The translations under genes and the position numbers were made by a program. This document shows positions 8,320 to 18,000 of a DNA stretch of 64,000 nt, piece after piece. The first letter of the stretch is position 1, and every line of letters begins with the position of its first letter. This DNA is from RDXT01 sp033762375 (lineage in GTDB: Bacteria; Bacteroidota; Bacteroidia; J057), in contig JANRLQ010000031.1 of NCBI GenBank assembly GCA_033762375.1, forward strand, positions 1 to 64,000, in the 5' to 3' direction. The notes beneath the pieces are model-generated. The model did no database searches and was not told the DNA's origin. It saw nothing but the letters and a program-made list of their open reading frames with translations.

Positions 8320-9360
8320 TTAACAAATCCGGCATTGGGCTGCTTGTGCCAGCAAATGATGGGCGGCCGCAGGCCAGTCATATCCGGCCCAGGGGTTCCA
8401 GGCGGCAGCACGGGTGAGCAGCGGGGTGAGCGCCTCCGGATGCCGGGCCCAATACAGGAGGCGTATGGCCAATTCTGCATGGGTATCTGCTACACATTGG
8501 GGTTCGTCAGGCAGTACGTGGGAGGCATAACTGCCACGGGCCAGGGCCAGGACCGGCAGTCCGGCAGCGACCGCATCCTGCATACTCATTCCGAAGGTTT
8601 CCATCTCCGCCGCCGACACGTACAGGTTGGCCCGGGCCATCTCTGCCTGAACCTCGTCCTGTGACAGAGGGCCCAGCAGGTGAATATGCTCCTGCAAGCT
8701 GGAATGCATGCTGATATACGCCTGACATTCTGCAGCATATTCCGCATCCAGGGTCTTGTCACCCGCGATCGTCAGCGACCACACAAGGTCCTTGAAACTT
8801 GCTGCTTGTGTCTGAATGGCTTGGATCAAAGGAAGTATTCCCTTGCGGGGGATCAGGTTGGCTGCCATAAAAGCCCTCAGGTGCAGGCTGGTCCGGCGGG
8901 GTGAGATCAGGGGCTGTACCGGAGCGGGCGGCACACAGAGGATGGGGGCAGCCAAGTCCTGTGCTGCGAGCCACCGGGCCAGCCACTCGCTGGTGACCAG
9001 CAGGGCATCCATGCGGTCGAGGATGGGTTTTTCATATTGGCCAAACAGATCTGCGCCCGACATACCCGCAGGCGGGTGCAGGCTGGGCAGGTGATGTACC
9101 ACCAGGCAGCAGATATCTCCACCAGGGAGGGTATGGAGTGCGTCCAGGTACAAGCTGTCAAACCAGGCAATGCCTGGCGGGTGGGCACCTTGCCGCCAGG
9201 TCTCCAGGTCCATCCACAGGACCTCAACCTGCTGCGCCCGCAGGGCGGCTGTCAGGCGGAGGTTGTACAGGTTGCCTCCGGAAGGGAACAGGTGAGGGTC
9301 AGGCGCTACCCAATACCAGGGACGCTCAGACAGGGGCACTGTAGGCTGCGGAGGCCACAT
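8320..9360 (-). CDS. GT4-type glycosyltransferase paired with a pterin synthase
   Basis: GT-B fold glycosyltransferase of 346 aa. The start at ATG 9360 (MWPPQPTVPL) lies inside the upstream pterin-synthase-like gene and overlaps it by 35 bp; a longer frame to 9543 would cover most of that gene and is rejected. The N-terminal half has the early loop DPHLFPSGGNLYNLRL. The C-terminal half holds the nucleotide-sugar region: AANLIPRKGILPLIQAI, then AAEMETFGMSMQDAVAAGLPVLAL, which corresponds to the E-x7-E-like GT4 signature. The overlap implies translational coupling with the upstream gene, so the acceptor may be a pterin or a product derived from it. Donor sugar unknown. No signal peptide, so cytoplasmic. 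Confidence 0.82.
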   Translation of the reverse strand: MWPPQPTVPLSERPWYWVAPDPHLFPSGGNLYNLRLTAALRAQQVEVLWMDLETWRQGAHPPGIAWFDSLYLDALHTLPGGDICCLVVHHLPSLHPPAGMSGADLFGQYEKPILDRMDALLVTSEWLARWLAAQDLAAPILCVPPAPVQPLISPRRTSLHLRAFMAANLIPRKGILPLIQAIQTQAASFKDLVWSLTIAGDKTLDAEYAAECQAYISMHSSLQEHIHLLGPLSQDEVQAEMARANLYVSAAEMETFGMSMQDAVAAGLPVLALARGSYASHVLPDEPQCVADTHAELAIRLLYWARHPEALTPLLTRAAAWNPWAGYDWPAAAHHLLAQAAQCRIC

Positions 9361-9703
9361 GAGACTCGCCGAGGGTGATGGTGAGGGTTCCGGCAAATTG
9401 TCCCTGAACCTGGGCTGCCACCTGTCCATGAATCCACCAGGCCAGGTACTCGGTCGTCGTGAGTTTTCCGGCAAATGTGGGCATTTCATCCAGGTTTTGG
9501 TATTGGAGCGGGGCCAGGGCAGCCCGCAGCACCTCATGCGCAAGCCCTATGTCGAGTACGATATGGTTGACATCCAGGTCAGGGCGGCTGAAGGCAGCAT
9601 CTACAACATACGTAGCGCCGTGCAGGCGCTGTGCCGGACCGAATACCGGGCTGGGCAGGGAGTGGGCGATCATGATATGATCGCGGATGGTGACAGTATA
9701 CAT
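9326..9703 (-). CDS. 6-pyruvoyl-tetrahydropterin synthase-like protein (QueD-like clade)
   Basis: 125-aa T-fold protein of the PTPS/6-carboxytetrahydropterin synthase superfamily. DHIMIAHSLP (His14) and FGPAQRLHGATYVVD (His28) mark the metal-site region, and LGESH (Glu113) matches the substrate-anchoring Glu strand. The usual HGHxY motif reads HGATY: the third zinc histidine position is Ala30. DHIMIAHS and FGPAQ-LHGAT are, as I recall, conserved in a distinct clade often labelled QueD that lies beside glycosyltransferase genes. No queC, queE or queF is nearby, so a role in queuosine is not supported. It probably works on dihydroneopterin triphosphate or a related pterin. A -7-like TACTTTTG lies upstream at 9739-9746. 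Confidence 0.75.
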   Translation of the reverse strand: MYTVTIRDHIMIAHSLPSPVFGPAQRLHGATYVVDAAFSRPDLDVNHIVLDIGLAHEVLRAALAPLQYQNLDEMPTFAGKLTTTEYLAWWIHGQVAAQVQGQFAGTLTITLGESHVASAAYSAPV

Positions 9704-9738
9704 AAGATTTGTCTGAGCATAAGCAGCGGCGGAGGGAT

Positions 9739-9746
9739 CAAAAGTA
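9739..9746 (-). promoter_or_regulatory. Candidate -7 box of the pterin/glycosyltransferase operon
   Basis: Minus-strand TACTTTTG fits TAnnTTTG and ends 35 bp before the start codon. A convincing TTTG -33 box is not seen. Divergent genes share this 201-bp intergenic region. Confidence 0.35.
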
Positions 9747-9904
9747 CATTTTTTCCCGGCGTAATCGTACCTCCCGGAGTCAGAGCCTCATTCCTGTGCA
9801 GAAAACACTATCTTTTTTCACAGATCGTTAACACCCGGCTCACACGTGTATCAGAAAGGTGTTCTATATTCGACACCTGATCTGAGAGCTCCAATTTTCC
9901 TGAC

Positions 9905-10453
9905 ATGAACCCTACGGTAGCAACGATTCTGGCACTTTTTCGGGAGCAGGGTGACTCCCTGTATGGCGGCGAGGCCGTAACTCAACTCCAACATGCCCTG
10001 CAGGGCGCTACCTTTGCCCGCCGGGCAGGCGCTTCTCCGGCGCTGGTCACAGCTACCCTGCTTCACGACGTGGGCCACCTGCTGCATGATCTGCCTGATG
10101 ATGCACCTGACCACGGCATTGACGATCTCCATGAGAACCTGGCTGCCCGCTTTCTTGATGAGCATTTTGGCGCAGAGGTCACAGAACCCGTGCGCCTGCA
10201 TGTAGCCGCCAAGCGGTACCTCTGTGCGACCCAGCCAGCCTATCTCCAGCGACTCAGTGAGCCCTCCATTCAGAGCCTGGCCCTGCAGGGTGGCCCGATG
10301 AACGAGGCCGAGGTGCTGGAGTTTGAGGCTTTGCCTTTTTATAAAGATGCCGTGCGCCTGCGGGTATGGGACGACATGGCCAAAGACCCTGAGATGGTAA
10401 CCGACCCGATTGAGGCCTTTATCCCGGAGATTGAGGCCGCTATGGCACTCTGA
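9905..10453 (+). CDS. PhnZ-like HD-domain oxygenase/phosphohydrolase
   Basis: HD-domain protein of 182 aa with the residue pattern of the PhnZ-type mixed-valence diiron oxygenases. Candidate iron ligands are H30, H54-D55 (in LLHDVGH), H76, H99 and D156, spaced almost exactly as in PhnZ. The N-terminal YGGEAVTQLQHALQ supplies Y20 and E23, the same spacing as the substrate-gating Tyr/Glu pair of PhnZ. PhnZ cleaves the C-P bond of 2-amino-1-hydroxyethylphosphonate. No PhnY-type dioxygenase, phosphonate transporter or other phosphonate gene is adjacent, so the substrate here may differ (myo-inositol oxygenase and TmpB are related). Monocistronic; an S9 peptidase gene follows after 104 bp. Confidence 0.75.
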   Translation: MNPTVATILALFREQGDSLYGGEAVTQLQHALQGATFARRAGASPALVTATLLHDVGHLLHDLPDDAPDHGIDDLHENLAARFLDEHFGAEVTEPVRLHVAAKRYLCATQPAYLQRLSEPSIQSLALQGGPMNEAEVLEFEALPFYKDAVRLRVWDDMAKDPEMVTDPIEAFIPEIEAAMAL

Positions 10454-10493
10454 CAACCGAGGTATTTGCGCTTACATCAGAAACAGGTACTTC

Positions 10494-10525
10494 ATTGTGT
10501 TGCAGAAAGGTGTATTTTACCTTTT
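10494..10525 (+). promoter_or_regulatory. Promoter candidate for the S9 peptidase
   Basis: ATTG at 10494-10497, a 20-bp spacer and TACCTTTT at 10518-10525 fit the Bacteroidota TTTG-N19-21-TAnnTTTG layout. The start codon lies 32 bp downstream. Confidence 0.45.
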
Positions 10526-10557
10526 CTTTTGCTTCACGCTGATTCTTCCTGTATAAT

Positions 10558-13320
10558 ATGCATTATCTCAGACTTGCCTGTGGGCTTCTGATAAGCCTGC
10601 TGCCTGCCGTCCGGGCCTGGTCGCAGCAAAGCCGTCCGCTACACGTAACAGATTTTGATGCCTGGCGCTCTGTGACCGGGCAGACCCTCACCCAGGACGG
10701 CCGCCGGCTGGCCTATGAACTATCACCTCAAAAGGGCGATACCCGCCTGTACGTACGCGACCTTACTACCGCCCGAGCAGATAGTTTCGCGCGGGGAACG
10801 GCTGCTGCCTGGGCGGCGGATGGTAGCTGGCTGGCTTTCAGCATCAAACCGTATGCGGACTCTGTCCGCAAGGGCCAGCTAGCCAAACTCAAGGCAGACA
10901 AACTGCCAAAGGACAGCCTGGGCATCTGGCTCCCGGATAAAGCCCGCCTGATCCGGGTCCCGCTCGTCAAATCCTTCAAAGTCGCCCGAGACGGCGGGGA
11001 CTGGGTGGCTTTTCTTCAGGATAAAACTGCTGTCCCTAAGGATACCAGTACCCGGGAGAAGAAAAAAACGCCTGAGTACGGCCCGCTGGTCCTGATGCGC
11101 CCGGTGGACAGTGCGGTGTATACCTTCGCGAGTGTGACGGATTACGCCCTCTCAGACAATGGCTCCCTGGCAGGCTGGATCACCGCCATGGGCGACTCCA
11201 TAGATTCGGCGGCAGTGTGGATATGCAGCCCCGGCCAGGGCCCGGCCCGCTGTCTTCATCGGGGACCCGGTAAAATCACCCAGCTGGCGATGGACAAGTC
11301 AGGAACGCAGATAGCCTTTTTGTATTCGGCAGATACCACAGATGCCCCGGTATATACACTCTGGTACTGGCAAGCGGGAGACAGTACAGCCCGGCAGGTG
11401 CTGGATGAAACCACCTCTGGTATGCCAGCAGGGTGGACAGTCAGTGCCCACTATCTGCCGGTATTCTCTGAAAATGCGCAGTACCTGATGCTGGGCACAG
11501 CCCCCCGTCCGGTCCTTCCCCCCAAAGATACCCTCACGGAGGATGAAAAGGTACGGCTGGACGTATGGCACTGGCAGGATGCCCGGATCCAGCCACATCA
11601 GCTCAAACAAAAAGAAAGTGACCTCACATATACCTGGCTGGCCCGGTGGGAGCCCGGCACAAGTACCTTTGTCCAGCTTGGTGACACCACCGTGCGGCAG
11701 GTGCGTATGCTGCGAAAAGGCAACAGCCCGGTTTTTTTGGGCTTGGACGACCAGCCTTATCAGCAGTTAGTGTCGTGGGAGGCACATAGTTATCGGGATG
11801 TATATGTGCGTGACATCCGGGGTAGCTGGGAAAAAATCCTCACCAAACACCCGCAGGACGTGGACATATCACCTGATGGGGGCTATATCGTATGGTATGA
11901 CTCACAGGACTCTGCATGGTATAGCTGGAGCCGGGCTGACAGGTCCCGCCAATGCCTGACCTGCGGGATACCGGTAGCCTGGTACGACGAGGACCATGAT
12001 ACGCCGTCCGACCCCAGTCCGTATGGCATCGCGGGTTTTTCGGCAGATGACCGGTTTGTTCTGATCGGAGACCGGTATGATCTCTGGAAATTGGATATGA
12101 AAGGGCAGGATCGTCCTGTATGCCTGACACAGGGTACAGGTCGTGAATCCCGCATCCGGTATCAGTACATTCGCCTGGATCGCGAGAATCCCTGGGTAGA
12201 ACCCGTATTGCTGCTGACAGGGTTTCATGAGGTGAGCCGTCAGATGGGCGTATATCGGGTGCGGCTTGACGGCAAAAAAACAGTGCAGACGCTGACCGTA
12301 TCAGCACACACGTACAATGGATTTGTCCGGGCACGGAAATCAGACCGGCTGATCTGGCAGCGCAGTGATTTTTATACCTGCCCAGACCTGTGGACGGGAG
12401 ATACAGACTTCCGGTCCGTCACCCGCCTGACGGATGCCAATCCGCAGCAGCGGGATTTCCGCTGGGGCCAAGTCCGGCTCGTGAGCTGGAAACGCCCGGA
12501 CGGGTTGCCGCTGGAAGGTCTGCTGTACACACCTGCGAATATGACGCCGGGCCAGCAGTATCCGATGATTGTGTATTATTACGAGCTTTCATCAGACGGG
12601 CTGAATACCTATGTCACCCCAAGGCCAAGCCGCTCCACCGTCAATGCCAGCTACTATACCAGCAATGGCTATGTAATTTTCATGCCGGATATCCGGTACC
12701 GCACCGCTCAGCCGGGTGAGGACGCGTACGAGGCTGTCATGAGCGGAGTGGATCACCTGCTGCGTACGTATAGTTTTATTGACTCGACGCGCATGGGCCT
12801 CCAGGGCCAAAGCTGGGGCGGATATCAGACGGCCTACATTGTGACCCGTACAGACCGGTTTGCGGCGGCGATGGCAGGAGCACCTGTGAGTAATATGACC
12901 AGCGCCTACGGCGGCATTCGCTGGGGCACCGGCCTCAGCCGGATGTTTCAGTACGAGGAGACCCAAAGCCGGATCGGGGCGACCCTCTGGGAGGATCCGG
13001 CGGCCTATCTCCGCAATTCACCTTTGTTTAGCGTGCCCCAGATCGGTACCCCGCTGCTCATCATGCACAACGACCAGGATGGTGCCGTACCGTGGTATCA
13101 GGGCATTGAGCTGTTTGTGGCCATGCGCCGTCTCGCAAAACCTGCCTGGATGCTGACCTACAACGGTGAAGACCACAACCTCACCCGAAGGGCCAATATG
13201 GTGGACCTCACGATCCGGATGCGGCAGTTTTTTGACCATTATCTCCAGGGCGCACCGATGCCTCCGTGGATGTCAGCGGGTATCCCGGCCGTGGACAAGG
13301 GCACTACCCTGGGATACTGA
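10558..13320 (+). CDS. S9 family (prolyl oligopeptidase-type) serine peptidase
   Basis: Exported peptidase of 920 aa with a signal peptide ending around residues 20-23 (AWSQQ). Residues ~25-640 form the WD-like propeller region seen in S9 peptidases, which restricts access to small peptides. The C-terminal alpha/beta-hydrolase domain carries the triad: nucleophile S752 in GQSWGGYQT, D841 in HNDQDGAVPW and H873 in GEDHNL. GQSWGGY is the form common in S9C-like acylaminoacyl/dipeptidyl peptidases of Bacteroidota. It probably trims oligopeptides in the periplasm. The rhomboid gene follows after 67 bp and has its own promoter-like element. Confidence 0.92.
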   Translation: MHYLRLACGLLISLLPAVRAWSQQSRPLHVTDFDAWRSVTGQTLTQDGRRLAYELSPQKGDTRLYVRDLTTARADSFARGTAAAWAADGSWLAFSIKPYADSVRKGQLAKLKADKLPKDSLGIWLPDKARLIRVPLVKSFKVARDGGDWVAFLQDKTAVPKDTSTREKKKTPEYGPLVLMRPVDSAVYTFASVTDYALSDNGSLAGWITAMGDSIDSAAVWICSPGQGPARCLHRGPGKITQLAMDKSGTQIAFLYSADTTDAPVYTLWYWQAGDSTARQVLDETTSGMPAGWTVSAHYLPVFSENAQYLMLGTAPRPVLPPKDTLTEDEKVRLDVWHWQDARIQPHQLKQKESDLTYTWLARWEPGTSTFVQLGDTTVRQVRMLRKGNSPVFLGLDDQPYQQLVSWEAHSYRDVYVRDIRGSWEKILTKHPQDVDISPDGGYIVWYDSQDSAWYSWSRADRSRQCLTCGIPVAWYDEDHDTPSDPSPYGIAGFSADDRFVLIGDRYDLWKLDMKGQDRPVCLTQGTGRESRIRYQYIRLDRENPWVEPVLLLTGFHEVSRQMGVYRVRLDGKKTVQTLTVSAHTYNGFVRARKSDRLIWQRSDFYTCPDLWTGDTDFRSVTRLTDANPQQRDFRWGQVRLVSWKRPDGLPLEGLLYTPANMTPGQQYPMIVYYYELSSDGLNTYVTPRPSRSTVNASYYTSNGYVIFMPDIRYRTAQPGEDAYEAVMSGVDHLLRTYSFIDSTRMGLQGQSWGGYQTAYIVTRTDRFAAAMAGAPVSNMTSAYGGIRWGTGLSRMFQYEETQSRIGATLWEDPAAYLRNSPLFSVPQIGTPLLIMHNDQDGAVPWYQGIELFVAMRRLAKPAWMLTYNGEDHNLTRRANMVDLTIRMRQFFDHYLQGAPMPPWMSAGIPAVDKGTTLGY

Positions 13321-13334
13321 TCGCTGTCACCGGA

Positions 13335-13366
13335 TTTGGGGATATGCCCCGCCTGTTGTACCTTGC
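13335..13366 (+). promoter_or_regulatory. Promoter candidate for the rhomboid gene
   Basis: TTTG at 13335-13338, a 20-bp spacer and TACCTTGC at 13359-13366 (near TAnnTTTG) lie just before the start at 13388. Confidence 0.45.
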
Positions 13367-13387
13367 TATACATTTTTATCTCATTGT

Positions 13388-13999
13388 ATGGAACTTCTGA
13401 GCGCACCCATCACCCTGACGTTGGTGGTCATTACAGTCATCACCAGCCTCCGGGGCTTTCAGGACAGCGACCTGATGTACAAGTTTATGTTCACCCCGTA
13501 CCGCATCGCACAAGATCTGCGGGAGGAGTGGAGCCGTTTTTTTTCACACGGGCTGATTCATGCTGACGGGATGCACCTGGCCTTTAATATGATAGCCTTG
13601 TACTCTTTCGGGGGAATCGTGGAAAGTATGCTGGGCTCCAGCCGGTTTCTGCTGCTGTATCTTTTTTCGCTCCTGACGAGCGGCCTGCCAGACTACTTCA
13701 CACACCGGAACAACCCTGGTTACCGGGCATTGGGAGCATCTGGTGCCGTGAGTGCGATCCTGCTTAGTGCGGTTATATTTGACCCGTTTATCAGCGTGAG
13801 TTTGTTTTTTCTGCCTGGTATTCCCGGGTGGATTTTTGCGCTGCTGTACATGGGGTACTCATTTTATGCGTCGCGATATGCGCAGGACAATATCGGCCAC
13901 AATGCACACCTGTGGGGCGCCGTCTCCGGCATTGTGCTGACGCTGCTGATGGAGCCAAGCCAGCTGGGGTATCTGATACGGATCGTCCAGGGAGGCTGA
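13388..13999 (+). CDS. Rhomboid family intramembrane serine protease
   Basis: Integral membrane protein of 203 aa with about six transmembrane segments. The catalytic Ser118 lies in LGASGA, the rhomboid GxSG motif, and the catalytic His is H174 in GHNAHLWGA. The structural H63-x3-N67 (MHLAFNM) precedes the active site. The start at 13388 was chosen because earlier in-frame codons fall inside the S9 peptidase gene and encode nothing rhomboid-like. It cleaves transmembrane substrates within the inner membrane; the target is unknown. The gene ends at a strong bidirectional hairpin. Confidence 0.92.
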   Translation: MELLSAPITLTLVVITVITSLRGFQDSDLMYKFMFTPYRIAQDLREEWSRFFSHGLIHADGMHLAFNMIALYSFGGIVESMLGSSRFLLLYLFSLLTSGLPDYFTHRNNPGYRALGASGAVSAILLSAVIFDPFISVSLFFLPGIPGWIFALLYMGYSFYASRYAQDNIGHNAHLWGAVSGIVLTLLMEPSQLGYLIRIVQGG

Positions 14000-14025
14000 T
14001 CCGCTACAGGAACACGCATAACAAC

Positions 14026-14050
14026 AACGGCTGCCCTGCGGGCAGCCGTT
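14026..14050. terminator. Bidirectional terminator
   Basis: Perfect 11-bp stem, AACGGCTGCCC (14026-14036) and GGGCAGCCGTT (14040-14050), with a 3-nt loop. It lies between the convergent rhomboid gene and the secreted-protein gene and could serve both. Confidence 0.7.
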
Positions 14051-14071
14051 CTCATATATGGAGTCGGACCA

Positions 14072-14902
14072 TTACTTGACTTTGAGCCGGGTACAGCTGT
14101 CGCGGTACAGGTACTTCTCTATGATTGTCAGGACAGTCTCGCGTTTGTTGGCGCTGACACCGAGCTGGATTTCTTCGCCATCTACCACTGCCAGGACGAT
14201 CCCGCTAGCGAGCCGCTTGAAAGCATAATCTCCTACGCGGATGAGCTGGTCGCTGCCGACCGTCTTAAATTCGAAGTTGTCAAATTTATTGCTGTAACTC
14301 CGGCCGGAGGGGATCGTGGTTTTGACGACTACCTCACCGTCTTCCGGGGTGGCCGCACTGAATATCTCACAGAGGCAGACACCCTTGAGTTTTTCATCCT
14401 CGACCTGCACGATGGTATAGTTGACGACGACCCACTGGCCGGCACGTTTTTCGAGGGCCATGGTGACGGTTTCGTTGCCTTTGACCCAGATACCGTCTTC
14501 TTCTTTGGTTTCGTAGTTAACTTTATAGGTGAGGACTGCGATGCTGGAGGTGGCATGGGTAACATGGAGCTCGACAATCTCGTATCCGATATAGATTCCT
14601 ACAGATCGGATCACATTGTCGAGGTACGCTTCAAAACCAGCATAGTCAGACTGCGTTACACGGGCCTTGCCTGAGATGTTGAAGATGTAGAGGGAGGAGA
14701 GGGCTTCTGGGCTGAAGTGTCTGAGGACGGCTTGTTTGTTGCGGGTCTTGGGAAGATTTGCATAATCCTGGGCAAAGGAATTCAGAAAAGTTTCGAGTTC
14801 TTTCTTAATTTCTGCCTCAGTCTGGGCGTATCCTTGTGTGAAGGTAAAACACAGCAGCAGGACAGCAAGCACAGGCTTCAGTCCGAATGAAAAACGTTTC
14901 AT
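14072..14902 (-). CDS. Secreted protein with NTF2/SnoaL-like N-terminal region
   Basis: 276-aa exported protein; the signal peptide ends FTQGYAQ at residues ~21-27. Residues ~30-165 (helical start, then alternating strands ending AGQWVVVNYTI) look like an NTF2-like/SnoaL cone, a fold often used for binding small ligands. The remaining ~110 residues are beta-rich with no family I recognise, and end in a Cys-containing RDSCTRLKVK tail. Cysteines at the KGVCLCEIF segment and near the C-terminus could form a disulphide in the periplasm. Divergently transcribed from the sensor kinase gene. Function unknown. Confidence 0.6.
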   Translation of the reverse strand: MKRFSFGLKPVLAVLLLCFTFTQGYAQTEAEIKKELETFLNSFAQDYANLPKTRNKQAVLRHFSPEALSSLYIFNISGKARVTQSDYAGFEAYLDNVIRSVGIYIGYEIVELHVTHATSSIAVLTYKVNYETKEEDGIWVKGNETVTMALEKRAGQWVVVNYTIVQVEDEKLKGVCLCEIFSAATPEDGEVVVKTTIPSGRSYSNKFDNFEFKTVGSDQLIRVGDYAFKRLASGIVLAVVDGEEIQLGVSANKRETVLTIIEKYLYRDSCTRLKVK

Positions 14903-15028
14903 ACTGTTTGTTTTGAATGTTGTCCGTAATTCTAGTCATTTATTTACTAACCGCCAAATGCGCATCAGCGAAGACAGTAATTTGTTTGTGCTGATATTTG
15001 CCAATATTGAGACCTTTCTGACCTCCGT

Positions 15029-18000
15029 ATGATTAACATGCTGAAAATCAAGTCCCTGTTTTTGAGCTTATTGGCCCTGATAAGCGGATCCGGCCTATAC
15101 GCGCAGGAGATGGGAAATTATTATATCCAGCAATTTACCCCACGTGAGTACAAGGCCAGCTCAGCTAACTATGCTGCGGTCCAGGACCACAGGGGCATCT
15201 TGTATGCAGGCAACTCCCGGGGGGTACTGGAGTACGACGGAGCCTCCTGGCGCCTGATCCCCCTCAATGGCAAGGGGTCGGCATGGGCGGTCGCGCGGGA
15301 CAGTGCCGGGTCGGTATACGTGGGAGGGCTGGGTGATTTTGGGTATCTGCGACCCGATCAGCGGGGGGTGCTGTACTATCAGAGTCTTAAGGGGTTTCTG
15401 CCACAGGACAAACTTGAGTTTTCGGCGGGGGTGCGGGTGCTGGGCACACACCAAGGTGCTTACTTCCACGTATATGACTCACGCAGCCTCTATCACTGGA
15501 ATGGTACCCAGTTGACACAGATAGACAATTACTACGGACGTCCGGGGAGTGTATTATATATGTATGCCTGGAACAACCTGTGGCGTATCGGTCCGGAGGG
15601 GGTCCGCATCTACCAGGGAGGAGCCTGGGTACCCGTAGAGCAGGAGCCGGGATCACTCAGCGAGTCACTGGCACTGGCAGCCCCATTTGGTACACGCAGC
15701 CTGCTGAGCTGTACGTATGAAGGGGCGCTGCAGCTGCTGGACTTTAGTGGCAGCACGCTGGTCGTCCGGAAGTTTCGGACTGAGGCTGACGGCGAACTGG
15801 CGGCTAACCAAATCTCAAGCCTCATCCCCCTCCGCAACGGGCAAATGGTCATTGGAACCGTCAAGGGGGGCGCCTATATCATATCTCCGGGAGGGCGGCT
15901 GATCCGTCGCCTGAATCAGCAAAATGGACTCCTGGACAACCTGATCATGGGAGGTATCCAGGACCATGAGGGTTCACTCTGGCTGCTGCTCTCGAAGGGT
16001 ATCTCCCGTGTTGAGATGGCATCCCCCCTTACGCATCTGGGAGAGTCAAGCGGCCTGCAGGGGATCGTCATCACCGCTGCCCGTCATCAGGGTGTGTTGT
16101 ATGCCACAACACCACTCGGCGTGTTTTATCAGGATCAAGACCGGTTTTATCCTGTCCAGGGGATAGATGCCGAGTGCTGGCAACTGACGGAGGTGCCGGA
16201 TGGCAGCCGTACCCGGCTGATTGCGGCTACCGTCAAGGGCCTTTTTGAGATACAGGGGCGATACGCCCGTCCTATTGCCGACAAAAAATGGTACACCCGC
16301 CTGCTGCCTTCAACCCGATACCCCGGCAGGGTCTATGTCATATCGGCATATACCGGTGTATTTATGATGACACTCTCCGGCGGCCAATGGTCCCGCCTGA
16401 TCCCACTGGATCTCCTCAAGGGACGATTTCGGGACATAGTGGAGACGCCCGCAGGCGATCTCTGGCTCACGGATGTCCTCAGCAAAGGATCAGCGCTACG
16501 GGTCTCAGTAGGGTCTGCCGCCCCCATCGTGCAGGAAGTGGTGCGGTATGACAGCCTGCGGGGATTGCCACCTATCAATACCATCAGCCTGGTCGGGGGT
16601 GAGCCCTGGTTTGCGACAGATCAGGGTATATACTTGTTTGACCCTGGCTCGGACAGTTTTGAGCTGCACCCGGCACTTGGCAGCGGGACTGGCGTGACAC
16701 ACCTGGTTGAGGACCCGTCAGGGGGGCTTTGGCTGGAGCGACAGACTGATATCCGGCGCTGGTTTGAGTGGGCACGCCGCCAGCCAGATGGCTCGTGGGT
16801 ACGGGACTCCGTCATGCTCAGTGCCCTCTCCGATGCAGAGTTGTGGGGCAGTATTTATCCGGAAGCATCCGGGGTGACCTGGATTTGTACGCCGGAGGGA
16901 TTGTATGCCTATAATACGCTGCTGGCACATACACAGGGACGCTCGCCCCAGGCTCCCCTGATCAGGCGGGTGACTGTCGCACCGGACTCTGTCATCTATG
17001 GCGGCTACTGTACTGATGCGCTCGGCAACTGTCCTGACAGCCTGCGCCAGGGAGGCCTGGCTCCCGTCATCTCATATGCCACCAACTCCGTCACGCTGCA
17101 CTGGAGTACCCCTTATTTTGGGCAAGAAACAGGCACCCGTTATAGTTTTTACCTTGCGGGCTGGGATACTCAATGGTCTCCCTGGACGGAGGAGCGCAAA
17201 AAAGACTATACCCTGCTGCCGCCCGGAAGTTATACCTTCATGGTCAAAGCCCGCAACACCTATAACCAGGAGAGCCCTGTAGCCCGGTTTGCCTTTGTGA
17301 TCCGCCCTCCCTGGTACCGGAGCCCGTGGGCATTTATTACCTATGCCCTGCTGGCCGTAGGTGTGGTGTACAGTACGGTCAAGCTCAATACCCGGAGGCT
17401 CTACAATCAAAATGAGCACCTGGAGCGCCTCGTGTATGAGCGCACAACAGAAATCTGGGAACAACACAAAGAAATTGTCAAAAAAACAGTCGCCCTCAAG
17501 CGGCAAAAAGAAGAGATAGCCACCCAGCATGACTTGCTGGAGCAAAAAAATGATGAGCTGACCCAAGCCATGCACCAGCTCCAAATGGCACAGTCGCACC
17601 TGATCACGACCGAAAAAATGGCCTCACTCGGGCAGCTCACGGCGGGTATCGCCCATGAAATCAACAACCCCATCAACTACGTCCGGGGCAATGTAGGCCC
17701 GCTAAAACGAGACTTTGAGGAGATCCGGACCCTGTTTGAGCACCTGACTGCCCTGCGAAACCTCCCCAATCCAACGCCAGAAGTACAGAAGCTGCTCGCC
17801 TATGCAGAAGAAATTGAGGCTGACGAACTCTTTAAGGAGATGGACCTCCTTCTCAAAGGTATTGAAGAAGGCGCCACCCGCACCCGGGAGATCGTCGAGG
17901 GCCTGAAAATTTTCTCCAGAAGCGATCAGGATACCTTCAAACACGCAGACCTGCACGCAGGACTCAATGCGACCCTGCGTCTGCTCAAAAACAAACTCAA

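Noticed and set aside
9858..9878. AGGTGT/ACACCT inverted repeat upstream of the PhnZ-like gene
   Set aside because: Six-bp arms with a 9-nt gap are expected by chance; overlapping flanking matches are imperfect.
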